In this document: one piece after another, positions 23,053 to 32,490 of the stretch
Layout: every line of letters starts with the position of its first letter
Position numbering within the stretch: position 1 is the first letter of the stretch
Assembly (NCBI GenBank): GCA_051453625.1
Contig: JBOZIK010000001.1
Span: 124,221,279-124,254,791 of the forward strand
Direction of reading: 5' to 3'
Source: Welwitschia mirabilis
Taxonomy: Eukaryota; Gnetophyta; Gnetopsida; Welwitschiales
Length of the DNA stretch: 33,513 bases
Position numbers and translations under genes: made by a program
Notes under the pieces: generated by a model
Databases searched by the model: none
Told to the model about the DNA's origin: nothing
Seen by the model: only the letters and a program-made list of their open reading frames with translations

Positions 23053-23059
23053 ACAACAT

Positions 23060-23720
23060 TTTAATGATACCCCCTTGGTGTATACACTATTCAATTTCAT
23101 GTTATACATCATTTACAAATAACTGAAAATTTTTAAATATTCAGTTTAATAAGGCTTATCAAGTGCATAGACTCTAAGAAGATATCTTAGATTCTAAAAT
23201 GTAGGCAACTTCAATGGCTTGTTCATTATGTTAGCAATCTGATTTTCACTTTTACAGTAGAAAAGATCAATTATTCCATCCCTTATGAGGTCCCTTAGAA
23301 AATGAAACTTCACAACTATGTGCTTGCTTGTTCCATGTAGAATAGAATTTTTAGAGAGTTTAATGGTAGAAATATTATCATAATAAATTGTAATAGCTCC
23401 CTCTTACTTGAAACGTAGCTCTTTAGGTATTTTCCTTAGCCAAATTGCTCAATAGATATAGGATGTTATAGCTATAAACTCTGCTTTAGTTGTTGACAAA
23501 GTGACAATTTCTTGCTTTTTTGAAGACCACAAAATCACTTCTAAATCAAGCATGAAAACATATGCTTAAGTGATTTTTCTATTATCTTGATCTTTAGCAT
23601 AATTACTATTTATAAAGCCAAATGAATCTAACTTTTAACCTTTGTTGTATAATAGCCCAGCTCATAACTAGTAGTCTCTTGCAAATATTGAAAGATTCTT
23701 TTTGTAGCTAAGAGATGAAT
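23060..23720 (-). pseudogene. Copia RNase H region, broken
   Basis: The C-terminal polyprotein part is readable. FINSNYAKDQDNRK (about 23588-23630) stands where copia proteins have F-T-D-S-D-Y-A-G-D-Q-D-D-R-K, so both Asp of the first motif are Asn. LSTTKAEF (about 23485-23510) stands for L-S-T-T-E-A-E-F, so a conserved Glu is Lys. IYYDNISTIKLSKNSILHG keeps its Asp. Then comes SKHIVVKFHFLRDLIRDGII. Internal stops are present. These substitutions fit single G-to-A changes in the coding strand. RNase H would degrade the RNA of the RNA-DNA hybrid; this copy cannot. Confidence 0.85.
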
Positions 23721-24560
23721 CTCTTTTGAACACTTTATGGACCTACTTATGAGACCTACAGTATGTATTATGTTAGGTCTTGTAGCTATTAAATACATCA
23801 AATTACCTACAATTTGTTGTTAAAGCATGTTTTTAATCTTTCTTCCTTTAGGATCTCAAATAAGTTTTAGATCCACTTTAATACACATGCTAACAGAATT
23901 GTAATTTTTCATTTGAAACCTATCCAAAATTTCTTACACATACTTCCTTTGAGAAATTAAAATTTTAGCTATAGATTGAACCACTTCAATGCCCAAAAAA
24001 TAATGCATCTTTCCAATGTCAGACATATAAAATTTAACCATCATAGATTTTTTAAATTTCTCAAACATGGTACTATCATTTCTAGTAAGATCATTCACAT
24101 ATAAGCAAGAATACCAATTTCACATCTAATTGAAAGATAGGCCATGAATGTTATGCTGCTAATGCAATCACTAATCTGATCATACCATGTCTTGCAACAG
24201 AGGCAAAGACTTCTCTATAATCCATCCTAAACTCTTGCTTATAGCCTTTAGATACTAATTGTGCTTTATACTTGTCAACTTCTCCATTCTTCTTCAAATT
24301 CATCTTTTACACCCACTTGACACCAATTGTCTTATGCCCTTTTAAAAGATCAATTAACTTTTAGTGTTGTTTCATTTAATGGTTATAATTTATTCATCCA
24401 TTGCCTTTTGTCATTTTTATTCTTTGATGGATTCTTCAAAAACTATAGGATCACAATCAAAAAATAGAGTAAAATGTATAAGTGGATCCTTAGATTGATC
24501 AATTCTAGTTACCTCATAATCGGTTATCCATGTACGTCTTCTTCTAATACATTAAAGTTA
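23721..24560 (-). pseudogene. Copia reverse transcriptase, broken and internally deleted
   Basis: Landmarks in order on the minus strand: an A-M-D-E-like start (near 24400), TIGVKWV (about 24310), KKNGEVDKYKAQLVSKGYKQ (about 24240-24300), EVFASVARH and IRLVIALAA (about 24160-24210), FQLDV (about 24121-24135, motif A Asp kept), then directly CLYVNDL (about 24087-24105), MHYFLGIEVVQS and QIVGNLMYLIATRPNI. In intact family members roughly 80 residues separate the LDVK and YVDDL motifs; here about 20 bp remain, so the segment holding 'ALYGLKQAPRAW'-type sequence is deleted. YVDDL has become YVNDL through AAT at 24093-24095. Confidence 0.87.
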
Positions 24561-24606
24561 TCCTTTTTTTTCTATTACTATTATTTAGCTTGGAACATAT
24601 GTTGAA

Positions 24607-24998
24607 TCATCTGGTGAAATTTGTTGATTATTTTTTGTTAGCTACTATCTCTCCTCTTTGTTAACTCCATCAAAGTTAATAGGTATTTATTGTTCAACAA
24701 CATTGTTATTCCATGGCCAGAACCTTTCTTCATCAAAAACTACATTAGGACTNNNNNNNNNNNNNNNNNNNNNNNNNNNNNNNNNNNNNNNNNNNNNNNN
24801 NNNNNNNNNNNNNNNNNNNNNNNNNNNNNNNNNNNNNNNNNNNNNNNNNNNNTTATTTGGTGGAATTTGTTGATTATTTTTTGTTATCTACTATCTCTCC
24901 TCTTTGTTAACTCCATCAAAGTTAATAAGTATTTATTGTTCAACAACATTGTTATTCCATGGCCAAAACCTTTCTTCATCAAAAACTACATTAGGACT
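24607..24998. repeat. 100-N gap with 146-bp duplicated flanks
   Basis: 24607-24752 and 24853-24998 are equal-length near-identical copies, from 't(c/t)at(c/t)tggtg' to 'actacattaggact', around 100 N. Both encode the same copia segment (FDEERFWPWNNNVVEQ-like, minus strand), so read once the polyprotein stays continuous. Likely an assembly overlap. Confidence 0.8.
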
Positions 24999-25990
24999 GA
25001 TAACAATTGTATTAGTGATAGGATTGTAAAGCTTATAAGCTTTTGATTAATCACTAACACCAATAAAAATGCATTTTAGTCCCTTGTCATCTAGCTTTTT
25101 CTTCTTTTGGTTTAAAATATGGGCATAAGTAATAGACCCAAAGATTTTGAAATGATCTATAGTCAGTTTTCATCTGCTCCCTGCTTCCTTTGGTGTCATA
25201 TTTTGAATAGCAAGTGTAGGGCTTCTATTCAAAATACAAATTCTTTAATTTACCTCTTTAGGCTAGAAAGTTTTCCAAATGCCACTTGTCATCAGAAGGC
25301 TTCACACCATATTCAAAATAGTGTGATTTTTCTACTTACAAACTCCATTTTGTTGAGGCATGTAAGTTGTTGTAAGTTGCCTCATGTTCTCATGATTTTC
25401 ATAAAATTTTGCAAATTCTTGTGAGATATATTATCCACCACGGTTTATATGAAGAAGTTTAACCATGCNNNNNNNNNNCATGCTATTCCTGTCCTTCTCA
25501 ACTAGTACTTTATAGTTTTTAAAAGCTGCAAAAGCTTTAGATTTTTCTTACAAAAAATATATCCAAGTTTTTTGACTAAAATCATTAATGAAAGTAATTA
25601 TATATCTTTTACCTCCATTTGAGAATAGGTTTATAGGACCACAAAGGTTAGAATGCACAAACTCTAATGCGTTCTTTGCACTCCATGACTTTTCTTATGG
25701 AACTTGATTATAGTGTTATTTGCTAACAACACATTTTTCACAAACTTGAAATGGAGTAGGAATTTGAGGAAGGTCAATCACCATATTTTTCTACTATAGG
25801 TTCTTTAATCCACCATAATTTAGGTGACCATAGCAAAAATGCCATAGCCATGTTGCATCATTCAGTTTTGCTGAGAGGCATGAATGAGAGGTGTTATGAA
25901 GATAAAGTAGGAACATGCAATTCACAGCCATGTTAACTTAATTAATTAATCCTGGCTTTACATCTTGAATTTGACATACTCTATCTTTAA
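24999..25990 (-). pseudogene. Copia integrase with all three catalytic residues lost
   Basis: The HHCC zinc region is readable: LWHFCYGHLNYGGLKNL (about 25800-25850), then CEKCVVSKQ. The core follows as ALEFVHSNLCGPI, where the first catalytic Asp is Asn (AAC at 25647-25649). INRGG stands for the S/T-D-R-G-G motif, making the second Asp an Asn (AAC at 25443-25445). PQQNGVCK-stop-KN stands for P-Q-Q-N-G-V-x-E-R-K-N, making the Glu a Lys (AAG at 25335-25337). The second and third sites are exactly 36 codons apart, the D-x35-E spacing, so the alignment is firm. The downstream part near 25020-25110 reads KLDDKG...SKAYKLYNP. A 10-N gap at 25469-25478 with 'catgc' on both sides lies inside. Confidence 0.87.
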
Positions 25991-26290
25991 TAGAAATCTC
26001 GTACCTATTTCTCTTATAGCTGACCCATACTAAGTAAGTTGGTCTTTAAATCTGGAACAAAAATAATGTTAGAGATAGTGTGGGTAGAGTTTTCCTCAGT
26101 TTGGAGAGTAACCCTTCCTTTTACCATAACAGATACTATGGAATTATCACCAATATTGACAGTGTTGCAAAAAGATTTCTCTAGGTTAGAGAATGTCCTC
26201 TTATCTTTGTACATGTGGTTATTATAGCCAGTATCTAAATATCACATGTTTTGTTAAAATTCTTCATTTATGTGACATGCCATTAAAAGA
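25991..26290 (-). pseudogene. Copia aspartic protease, broken
   Basis: YLDTGYNNHMYKDKRTF begins near 26242. The catalytic D-T-G is still present (codons within 26227-26238). The following conserved Cys of the family (C-S-N-H-M) is Tyr, a TGT-to-TAT change. Downstream come SFCNTVNIGDNSIVSVMVKG, an LQTEENSTHTISNIIFVPDL stretch and KTNLLSMGQL, the usual end of this domain before the integrase zinc region. An open stretch of 66 codons covers most of it, but stops lie upstream and downstream. Confidence 0.85.
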
Positions 26291-26299
26291 GACACATCT

Positions 26300-27222
26300 T
26301 CTTCTTTTTCTGAAAAATTAGTTCTTTTTCCATTTTCCCTATCTAAATTAGTTTCACATTCTGACTGATAGTGACCATACTTATGACATTGATATCATTT
26401 AACATTAAAATTGTTTACTAACTTTAGCCTAAGAGTTATTGGATAATGACCTCCTCGTCCTCTTGCTCTTTCTTGAAATTGATTTTCCTGATGTCGGTGG
26501 TGGTGTTGTAGGTTACCACTATCATTGCTTTCTCTGCCTTTACCTCTACCTTTTCCTTTGCCTTATCCTCTATCTACTTTTGATATTGAGTGATTTTCTA
26601 TTGAGGCCTTTAGTGATTGCTCCTCTTTCTCCTACTGGTTAATTTTTTGCTTATGAACTAGCATAAAGCTCTGCAACTTATTAATTGAGAATGCATTAAT
26701 ATCTCTTGATTCTTCAATAGAGCATACAACAAAATTAAATTTTGGCATCATTAATCTAAGAATATTCTTGATAATAGTGATGTCCTCCATTCTTTCTTCA
26801 TAAATCCTTATCTTATTGGTGATTGTCATTATTCTTGAGAACAAATCTATAACTAATTTGCCTAACTTCATGCATAAAGTCCCAAGTTCAATTTGAAGCC
26901 GCCCTTGCATTCTCTTAATGCTTTTTTTTTCATGGAGTCCCAAATATACTTGGAGGGATCTTTACTAAGAATTGTCTCTAAGGTTGCTTGATCAATGTCT
27001 TGGAAAAGATAGTTCTTGGCCTTAAGGTCCTTCAGCTTTAACACTTCTAGCTTCATTTTCTGCGTCTCTGACAACATTACTCCAATTGTTGGCTCTGCTA
27101 CTTGAGATTTAACAACCTACTAATATCCTTAAACAATAAGAAGTTCTCCATTATCATGTTCCAATGATCATAGTGATCGTAAAGTGGGGAATTGCTGGTT
27201 GCATAAAGTTGTCATTGGCCAT
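26300..27222 (-). pseudogene. Copia gag (UBN2-type) with broken zinc knuckle
   Basis: Gag of the TNT-1-94-like polyprotein. The likely start is the ATG at 27222 (MANDNFMQPAIP). A one-base loss soon after shifts the frame. Then come a KLKDLKAKNYLFQDIDQ stretch (about 27000), KDPSKYIWDSMKKK, FSRIMTITNKIRIYEERMED, ILRLMMPKFNFVVCSIEE and LQSFMLVHKQK. An Arg/Gly-rich stretch near 26450-26570 precedes a CX2CX4HX4C knuckle at about 26357-26399 reading stop-YQCHKYGHYQSEC: the first Cys codon is TGA. A second frameshift lies near 26900, where two frames overlap. Confidence 0.87.
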
Positions 27223-27264
27223 CGTGATTTTATTGCTGCTATAAGAAGAGTGAAAAAAAAAAGA

Positions 27265-27290
27265 ACTTTTATTTTTTTTTTTTTTTAAAT
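27265..27290. repeat. T tract in the copia leader
   Basis: About 15 consecutive T at 27272-27286 (A tract on the minus strand), between the primer site and the gag start. Confidence 0.8.
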
Positions 27291-27317
27291 GTCTCACATA
27301 CTTTTCCTCTCTTTTGT

Positions 27318-27328
27318 CTTTGATACCA
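27318..27328 (-). other. Primer-binding site of inner copia element
   Basis: On the minus strand TGGTATCAAAG, against TGGTATCAGAGC expected for initiator tRNA-Met: one mismatch over the first ten bases. It is separated from the LTR end by two bases (TT). Confidence 0.8.
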
Positions 27329-27330
27329 AA

Positions 27331-27621
27331 TGTTAAAAATAAGAGAGCTAAAAACTAAATATAAAGTTTATGCTCTGAAGGAAGTCCCTTGAAGGAGCCC
27401 TATTTTATTTGATGCAATTAGGGAGCCTTATATAGGCATATAAAGGAAATAATAGTTCTTCTACTTTTTAGTAATAGACCCACTAACTCCACTAACTTAA
27501 TAATCATTTTCCTTCTTTTCAGTAATTAATCCACTAACTTCACTAACTTAATAACTCTTTTTTATCTTTGATTTCCATACCAAGATTAAATTGTTGGCAT
27601 TATCCAAAGAAAGTTCCAACA
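27331..27621 (-). repeat. 5' LTR of inner Ty1/copia element
   Basis: 291 bp with TG...CA ends, partner of 22774-23037. On the minus strand it starts TGTTGGAACTTTC and ends ..AACA just before the primer site. A TATA-like CTATATAAG lies at about 27427-27435, suitable as the element promoter. The 5 bp outside the pair ('ggtag' left, 'ctgtt' right) do not match, so no target duplication is confirmed. Confidence 0.8.
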
Positions 27622-28166
27622 CTGTTATGGTCCTCAAAACTCCTCAAGTCCCTTTCTCCTCTTATAAAATATGCCTACCTGAAGTGCCTTTTTTAGCTTC
27701 TTCATAAACATGCATGTAGGAATCTACAGCCACTTTCACATACTAGTATGAAATCACCCATGAAATGATCAAATTTTATAAGTCACAAAATAGAAAATTT
27801 GCAGGTTTCCTTTCCACAAATAAAAATAAAGTAATTTTAAAGCATTTTTTTGCAATATCTTTACTTCTCCTTCTATAACACACTTCTCCCATGCATTAAA
27901 ATATCTCTGTACTATGTTTTTTTCCAAGTTTTATGCACCATGATTTTCATATTATTTCTTCTTTTATCTGTTTTATCATCCTCATGTTTTACTACCTCTT
28001 TTGGATGATATGTGAGCTTCCATTACTTGGTAATTATTTATAGGACTTTTCAATCTCCTTGTGCCCTTTGTTAAAATTGCACTTGTCCTTAAGCTCTGCA
28101 ATCTTAACACTTCCTCTAACACACATGGTCATACAACTATGCACATGTGGTACTAATGATCTTCTA
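27622..28166 (-). mobile_element. Outer LTR element, 5' internal part
   Basis: This runs from the outer element's primer site to the inner copia insertion point. No domain is recognisable in any frame. It pairs with the 3' internal part at 21477-22773. Confidence 0.45.
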
Positions 28167-28178
28167 GGTCTAACACCA
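28167..28178 (-). other. Primer-binding site of outer element
   Basis: On the minus strand TGGTGTTAGACC, against TGGTATCAGAGC (initiator tRNA-Met): 9 of 12 match. It is two bases (TT) from the LTR end, the same spacing as in the inner copia element. Confidence 0.5.
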
Positions 28179-28353
28179 TTTGTAGGATTAAACTTTTTAT
28201 AAACATTTTATTTAAGATTTGATACCATTTATAAGATCTAAAAGATCCATTAAATGCAAATGAAATAGTAATGACCAACCACAAATAGAAATTTTATCAT
28301 GAACAACTATGTAAGAAAAACTAACTCTAGGTTCTACGCTAAGCTAGGACCTA

Positions 28354-28453
28354 NNNNNNNNNNNNNNNNNNNNNNNNNNNNNNNNNNNNNNNNNNNNNNN
28401 NNNNNNNNNNNNNNNNNNNNNNNNNNNNNNNNNNNNNNNNNNNNNNNNNNNNN
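28354..28453. other. 100-N gap beside the plastid-like fragment
   Basis: Unlike the other 100-N gaps, its flanks do not duplicate each other. The left is LTR sequence and the right is plastid-like sequence, so how much plastid DNA is inserted here is unknown. Confidence 0.85.
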
Positions 28454-28655
28454 CTTCTGATTGTGCTGACATTCGTTACGGTCGTTTATTTTCTCGATTC
28501 ATTCGATGAAAAATATCTCCGGTTCAAAACAGTACATGAGATTCGCATCTCATACGGCTCCCCCCTTCTAGTATGTAAGGCTATGGAAAAAGCTGAAAAG
28601 CTTGAAGAAATGAATAAACTTGGATAAACGAGTTTCTGTTCCTCATAAAAAAATA
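28454..28655 (-). pseudogene. ycf3: Plastid-like fragment: ycf3 intron 1 end and exon 2 start
   Basis: On the minus strand, 28560-28527 is a 34-nt group II intron domain V: GAGCCGTATGAGAT stem, GCGA tetraloop, ATCTCAT return stem, two-base bulge, and lower stem with one C-U mismatch. It is followed by a domain VI-like segment ending ..CCGTAAC, then GAATGTCAGCACAATCAGAAG (21 nt at 28474-28454), whose ATG frame begins Met-Ser-Ala-Gln-Ser-Glu. Chloroplast Ycf3 (a photosystem I assembly factor) has MSAQSEG at the start of exon 2, right after a group II intron. The block has about nine CpG in 200 bp, far more than its surroundings. It may be a nuclear insertion of plastid DNA or a wrong contig join at the adjoining gap. 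The inner edge near 28655 is approximate. Confidence 0.65.
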
Positions 28656-28862
28656 TTGAGTGTTGTTACATAAGATTATCTTTCCAATAGTAAGGAATAT
28701 TTTCCATGTGTATTCTTTTCATCATGTCTTTTGGATTCTTTTGTAATTATCCTAATCTATCCTCCTTTCCTTTAGGAATTTTGGATTTTTCTATAAGTTA
28801 GGTAACTCATCATTGTCTCTCAATCATGTTAAATTGTTGGCATTACCTATGCCAACATTCCT

Positions 28863-29400
28863 CTCATGTTTACACTTCAGATAAAATATCAGCAAAGGTT
28901 TGTCTTAACATTGTCATAAGCTACACCCTAAATGAATTTTTGATAGCTCTTTTCAATTACCCAATTAATATGCTTCTTAAAAGTTTGTAGAATTGAATTT
29001 TTATGATTCTCAACTATTTTGAAGGAAATATTCTTACTCATATTCTTCATTATTTCTTCAAAATAATTCAAACAACTTGAATCAAGCCATTGAGAAGTTC
29101 CTTCTAATGTAGTAATTACTAACATTATTTTTATGTGCAAGAGCTACTCATCAAAACTCTCTTTGCAAACTTCTTTAGCATCATGCGTTTTTAGAAAATC
29201 AATAGATTGACTTATAAAGATAGCCTTTTTAGCATTCTACTTTAACAAAGGTTTCTTTTTAGCTTGCATATAAACCATATTCTTCTACATTTTTAATTAC
29301 TGTAAAGCATCCTCCTCATGCTCACGCTTTCTATCACTGTCATGCTAAATATTTGTGTATTTTTCATGGAGTCCATGTAGGCTAGCAATGATTTCCTCAA
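28863..29400 (-). pseudogene. Unrecognised decayed coding-like region
   Basis: One minus-strand frame can be followed for about 170 codons from near 29390 to 28900 with about six stops. It starts around EEIIASLHGLHEKYTNI, passes SIDFLKTHDAKEVCKESFDE, then the 70-codon open stretch 29140-28928 (HIKIMLVITTLEGTSQWLD...), and ends near QTFKKHINWVIEKSYQ. It is charged and likely helical, with no motif I can name. The stops stand where Gln, Arg or Trp codons could have been. It might be a piece of a retroelement Gag/ORF1 or of a host gene. Confidence 0.35.
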
Positions 29401-29699
29401 AATATTCATGTTAAGGAATAAAGTTTCATTATTCTCAATAATTTATAGAAAAGTAAAGAGTTTCATATTTGTCTTCTCGAATTTGTAAGTTGTTCCAAAT
29501 AAAATTAATCATATAACTGAATATTTTGGAAAGGAGGAGTTGTTTCTTAAACTAGTCCTATTATTTCTTTATAATTACTAATACAAAGATAAGATGAAAG
29601 GGGATAAGTTGTAAAAGAAGGAACTATTGTAGGAGTCAAAGTGGCTATATCAATTTGAAGCATCTTCAATTTCTTAACTTCAAACAATGCTTATATTAT

Positions 29700-30150
29700 T
29701 ATTTTTAACACTATTTTTATTAGGCTCCTTATTGAATCCTACGTTCTTCAACTTCATAAATCTAACAAACGGATGGTCCAATCCAATAGTTACTTAACTC
29801 TATAGGTTTCTAATCCTTAGTATTAACTTCTTGATATTTTTCACTATTACCTTAGCAATATCTACATTTTTTGTTTATATCTTATCAAGGGTGGCTTTCA
29901 CCACCTACACCCTAGGAATACTCATCGCTTTTTATTTATTGACTATTTGAACCAACTTACAAGTAAAAAAAATTATAACCACAAAAGCCATAGGGTTAAT
30001 GTTCTTATCAACGTCAATCCTAATGTCTTTGATTATTATTTGATCAAAAATATTCATGCAAAATCCTGCATCATATGCTTTTTAGAATCATCATGCATAA
30101 CCCTACCTCCAATAGGTACTTTTAATATATGTCTAATAGGGCCCAAAAAA
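29700..30150 (-). pseudogene. Second unrecognised coding-like remnant
   Basis: Minus-strand fragments such as KNVDIAKVIVKNIKKLILRI and TIGLDHPFVRFMKLKNVGFN (about 29740-29860) read as protein-like, with interspersed stops. The family is unknown. It may belong with 28863-29400 or with the LINE to the right. Confidence 0.25.
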
Positions 30151-30399
30151 CATCTGTAAGTAATCATAACCCTTAAGATGAATACTTATCCAAAGGAACA
30201 CATAAATTAGCATTAAATAGGAGAATAATCGAGCAAGTTACATTTCTTCGTTATGCAACATTCACGTATATCTATCATTATCAGAGTCTCTAGTTACTTC
30301 ATATTGAAGGCTAACTTATGAAATAATTGAATATCTCATATCAATTATAAAATCATGAAATTTCTCTTTATTATACCACACCTAACAATGACATTTCCA

Positions 30400-32009
30400 A
30401 ATAAAGTAAAAATTTGGAAACAAGAGAAGATTTTATCCCTTATTCATCAATTAAAACTAAGCTTGGGTAGGAAATGGAAGTCCTTTGATCATGAAAATGA
30501 AAGAACAAATCCCAAATCTTACTAGCTAGAATACAATTCAAAAATCAGTGCTAAAAAGCTTTTAAGCTTTAACAAAGAGGATAAATAGCTTGACTAATAT
30601 CGAGATTATGAAGACAATGACCAATGGATAAACATTGATGAATGAGATGATTAAAAAAAATTTATACTTAGAATGGTCCTTGAAGCTTCATATAGTATGA
30701 AAAACTTATTTCCACTTGTCCTCAAACAAGGTAAGACTCCATTTATTATTCACAACCAAATGCTTACTTTGAAGATTGTTAAATCAAATTCAAGCCTTAT
30801 GAAGTGAAAAGTCAATAAAAGTGTTATCATTAGGCTACTTTCAATTATTTCACCATTCCCCAGAATTGGTATTTCCATTATGCATTAACAAAATGTTCTT
30901 CATATGTTTCATTATTAGCAAATATGCTTTCGAAATATTCCATCTAGATTTAAGATTTTATCATTTGATACATGGATTTACATAGTTATGAGAAATGACT
31001 TAATCAAAGTGAAGTAACTTAACCTTAATTATTTTCTTAACTCCATTGTGAAAATAAATGGAAAAATTTCTTTTTTTTATAGCAAAACATTAATACTACT
31101 TAAAAAAAAGGGTCTGAACTGAACACTATTATTTTCAATTCCATTAAGCTTCCTAGTAAGATAGCCTTTAACTTTATGCTAGCTATTCCAAATTTGTTAG
31201 AAGACATAAGAGCCTTTCATTTGAATTTTAGTACAAAGAAAATATTGAGTTACTCCAATGTATTCCTTTTCATCCTTGAGAAGAGAAAGACTTTCCATTA
31301 TCAAAATAGTTTTTTAATAAGAGTTATAAGCCTTATCATCCTTTAAAGCTCTAATAATCCATTTGATTATAAGGACAAAACCTTGAACTTTTACAAAAGA
31401 ATTCCTAGGTTACCATTCTCCTTAATATTCTAACACACATTCCATGTAACACAGTTGAAAACTACATGATTATTTGGGATTAACCCATAAATGACAAAAA
31501 AGATATTAATTGATAGAATCATATTTAGATCTAGAAGAATCCATAAAGGAAGGTTAATAGACTAAAATAGTAGTAAGAGTATAAAAGAAAAATTAAAACA
31601 AGCCTTCTTGCTAAGGATAAAGATTTATCTATCCAACTCAAAGTCTTAGATTTCCCCTTGTCCACTACTCTTTACAACATAATAGTAGCATTACCAACTA
31701 AAAGGAGATGAATAATTAAAAGAATGAATTTCATAATAGGAGGAAGAGATTTTATAGTATACTTGTAATTTCAAGAAGGCCCATCACTCAAGCTAGATCA
31801 GATGGATTGAGTTTTTTCTAGGATAATTTTAAAATTAAATGCTCTATAGCATGTGTCAATGTTATTAGCAGCTGCTTGAACATTGACTTCTATTTCTTTA
31901 AGCAAAAGATACATGGCATTAGCAAATTGTCTATGAAGTAGCATGCTATCATTAGGAATAATTTCTTGAGGGTGATCTAATTTCTTAAGGGTGACCCAAT
32001 ATTAGATTT
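30400..32009 (-). pseudogene. LINE ORF2, region after the RT core, broken
   Basis: Downstream part of an L1-like plant LINE. After the gap the minus strand reads NDSMLLHRQFANAMYLL near 31900-31955, possibly the remains of the YADD region, then FNFKIILEKTQSI (about 31805-31845). KSKTLSWIDKSLSLARRLVL (about 31600-31660) matches the W..(K)xLSxAGRLxLI motif that follows LINE reverse transcriptases, with the Gly changed to Arg. IIKWIIRALKDDKAYNS (about 31330-31385) matches the later W..R.L..(K/D)DKAW region. The C-terminal zinc-like part near 30500 is only faintly visible. Numerous stops and frameshifts. The 3' end and poly(A) tail were not located. Confidence 0.65.
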
Positions 32010-32490
32010 NNNNNNNNNNNNNNNNNNNNNNNNNNNNNNNNNNNNNNNNNNNNNNNNNNNNNNNNNNNNNNNNNNNNNNNNNNNNNNNNNNNNNNNNNNN
32101 NNNNNNNNNNNNNNNNNNNNNNNNNNNNNNNNNNNNNNNNNNNNNNNNNNNNNNNNNNNNNNNNNNNNNNNNNNNNNNNNNNNNNNNNNNNNNNNNNNNN
32201 NNNNNNNNNNNNNNNNNNNNNNNNNNNNNNNNNNNNNNNNNNNNNNNNNNNNNNNNNNNNNNNNNNNNNNNNNNNNNNNNNNNNNNNNNNNNNNNNNNNN
32301 NNNNNNNNNNNNNNNNNNNNNNNNNNNNNNNNNNNNNNNNNNNNNNNNNNNNNNNNNNNNNNNNNNNNNNNNNNNNNNNNNNNNNNNNNNNNNNNNNNNN
32401 NNNNNNNNNNNNNNNNNNNNNNNNNNNNNNNNNNNNNNNNNNNNNNNNNNNNNNNNNNNNNTTTCTTAAGGGCAACCCAATATTAGATTT
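31981..32490. repeat. 452-N gap with 29-bp duplicated flanks
   Basis: 'tttcttaagggtgacccaatattagattt' (31981-32009) recurs with two changes at 32462-32490, directly across the gap. Little LINE sequence may be missing despite the gap's nominal size. Another partial copy of the motif lies at 31963-31981. Confidence 0.7.

Larger units (their letters stand above)
28181..28857 (-). repeat. 5' LTR of outer element, interrupted
   Basis: The outer parts (28181-28353 and about 28660-28857) align with the 3' LTR at 21044-21476. The middle holds a 100-N gap and a plastid-like segment absent from the other LTR. It ends CA at 28857, followed by 'ttcct', which matches 'atcct' left of the partner LTR at 4 of 5 positions, a plausible decayed target duplication. 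Confidence 0.6.

Noticed and set aside
26439-26642. 67-codon plus-strand open stretch.
   Set aside because: It is antisense to the Arg/Gly-rich part of copia gag, which explains its composition.
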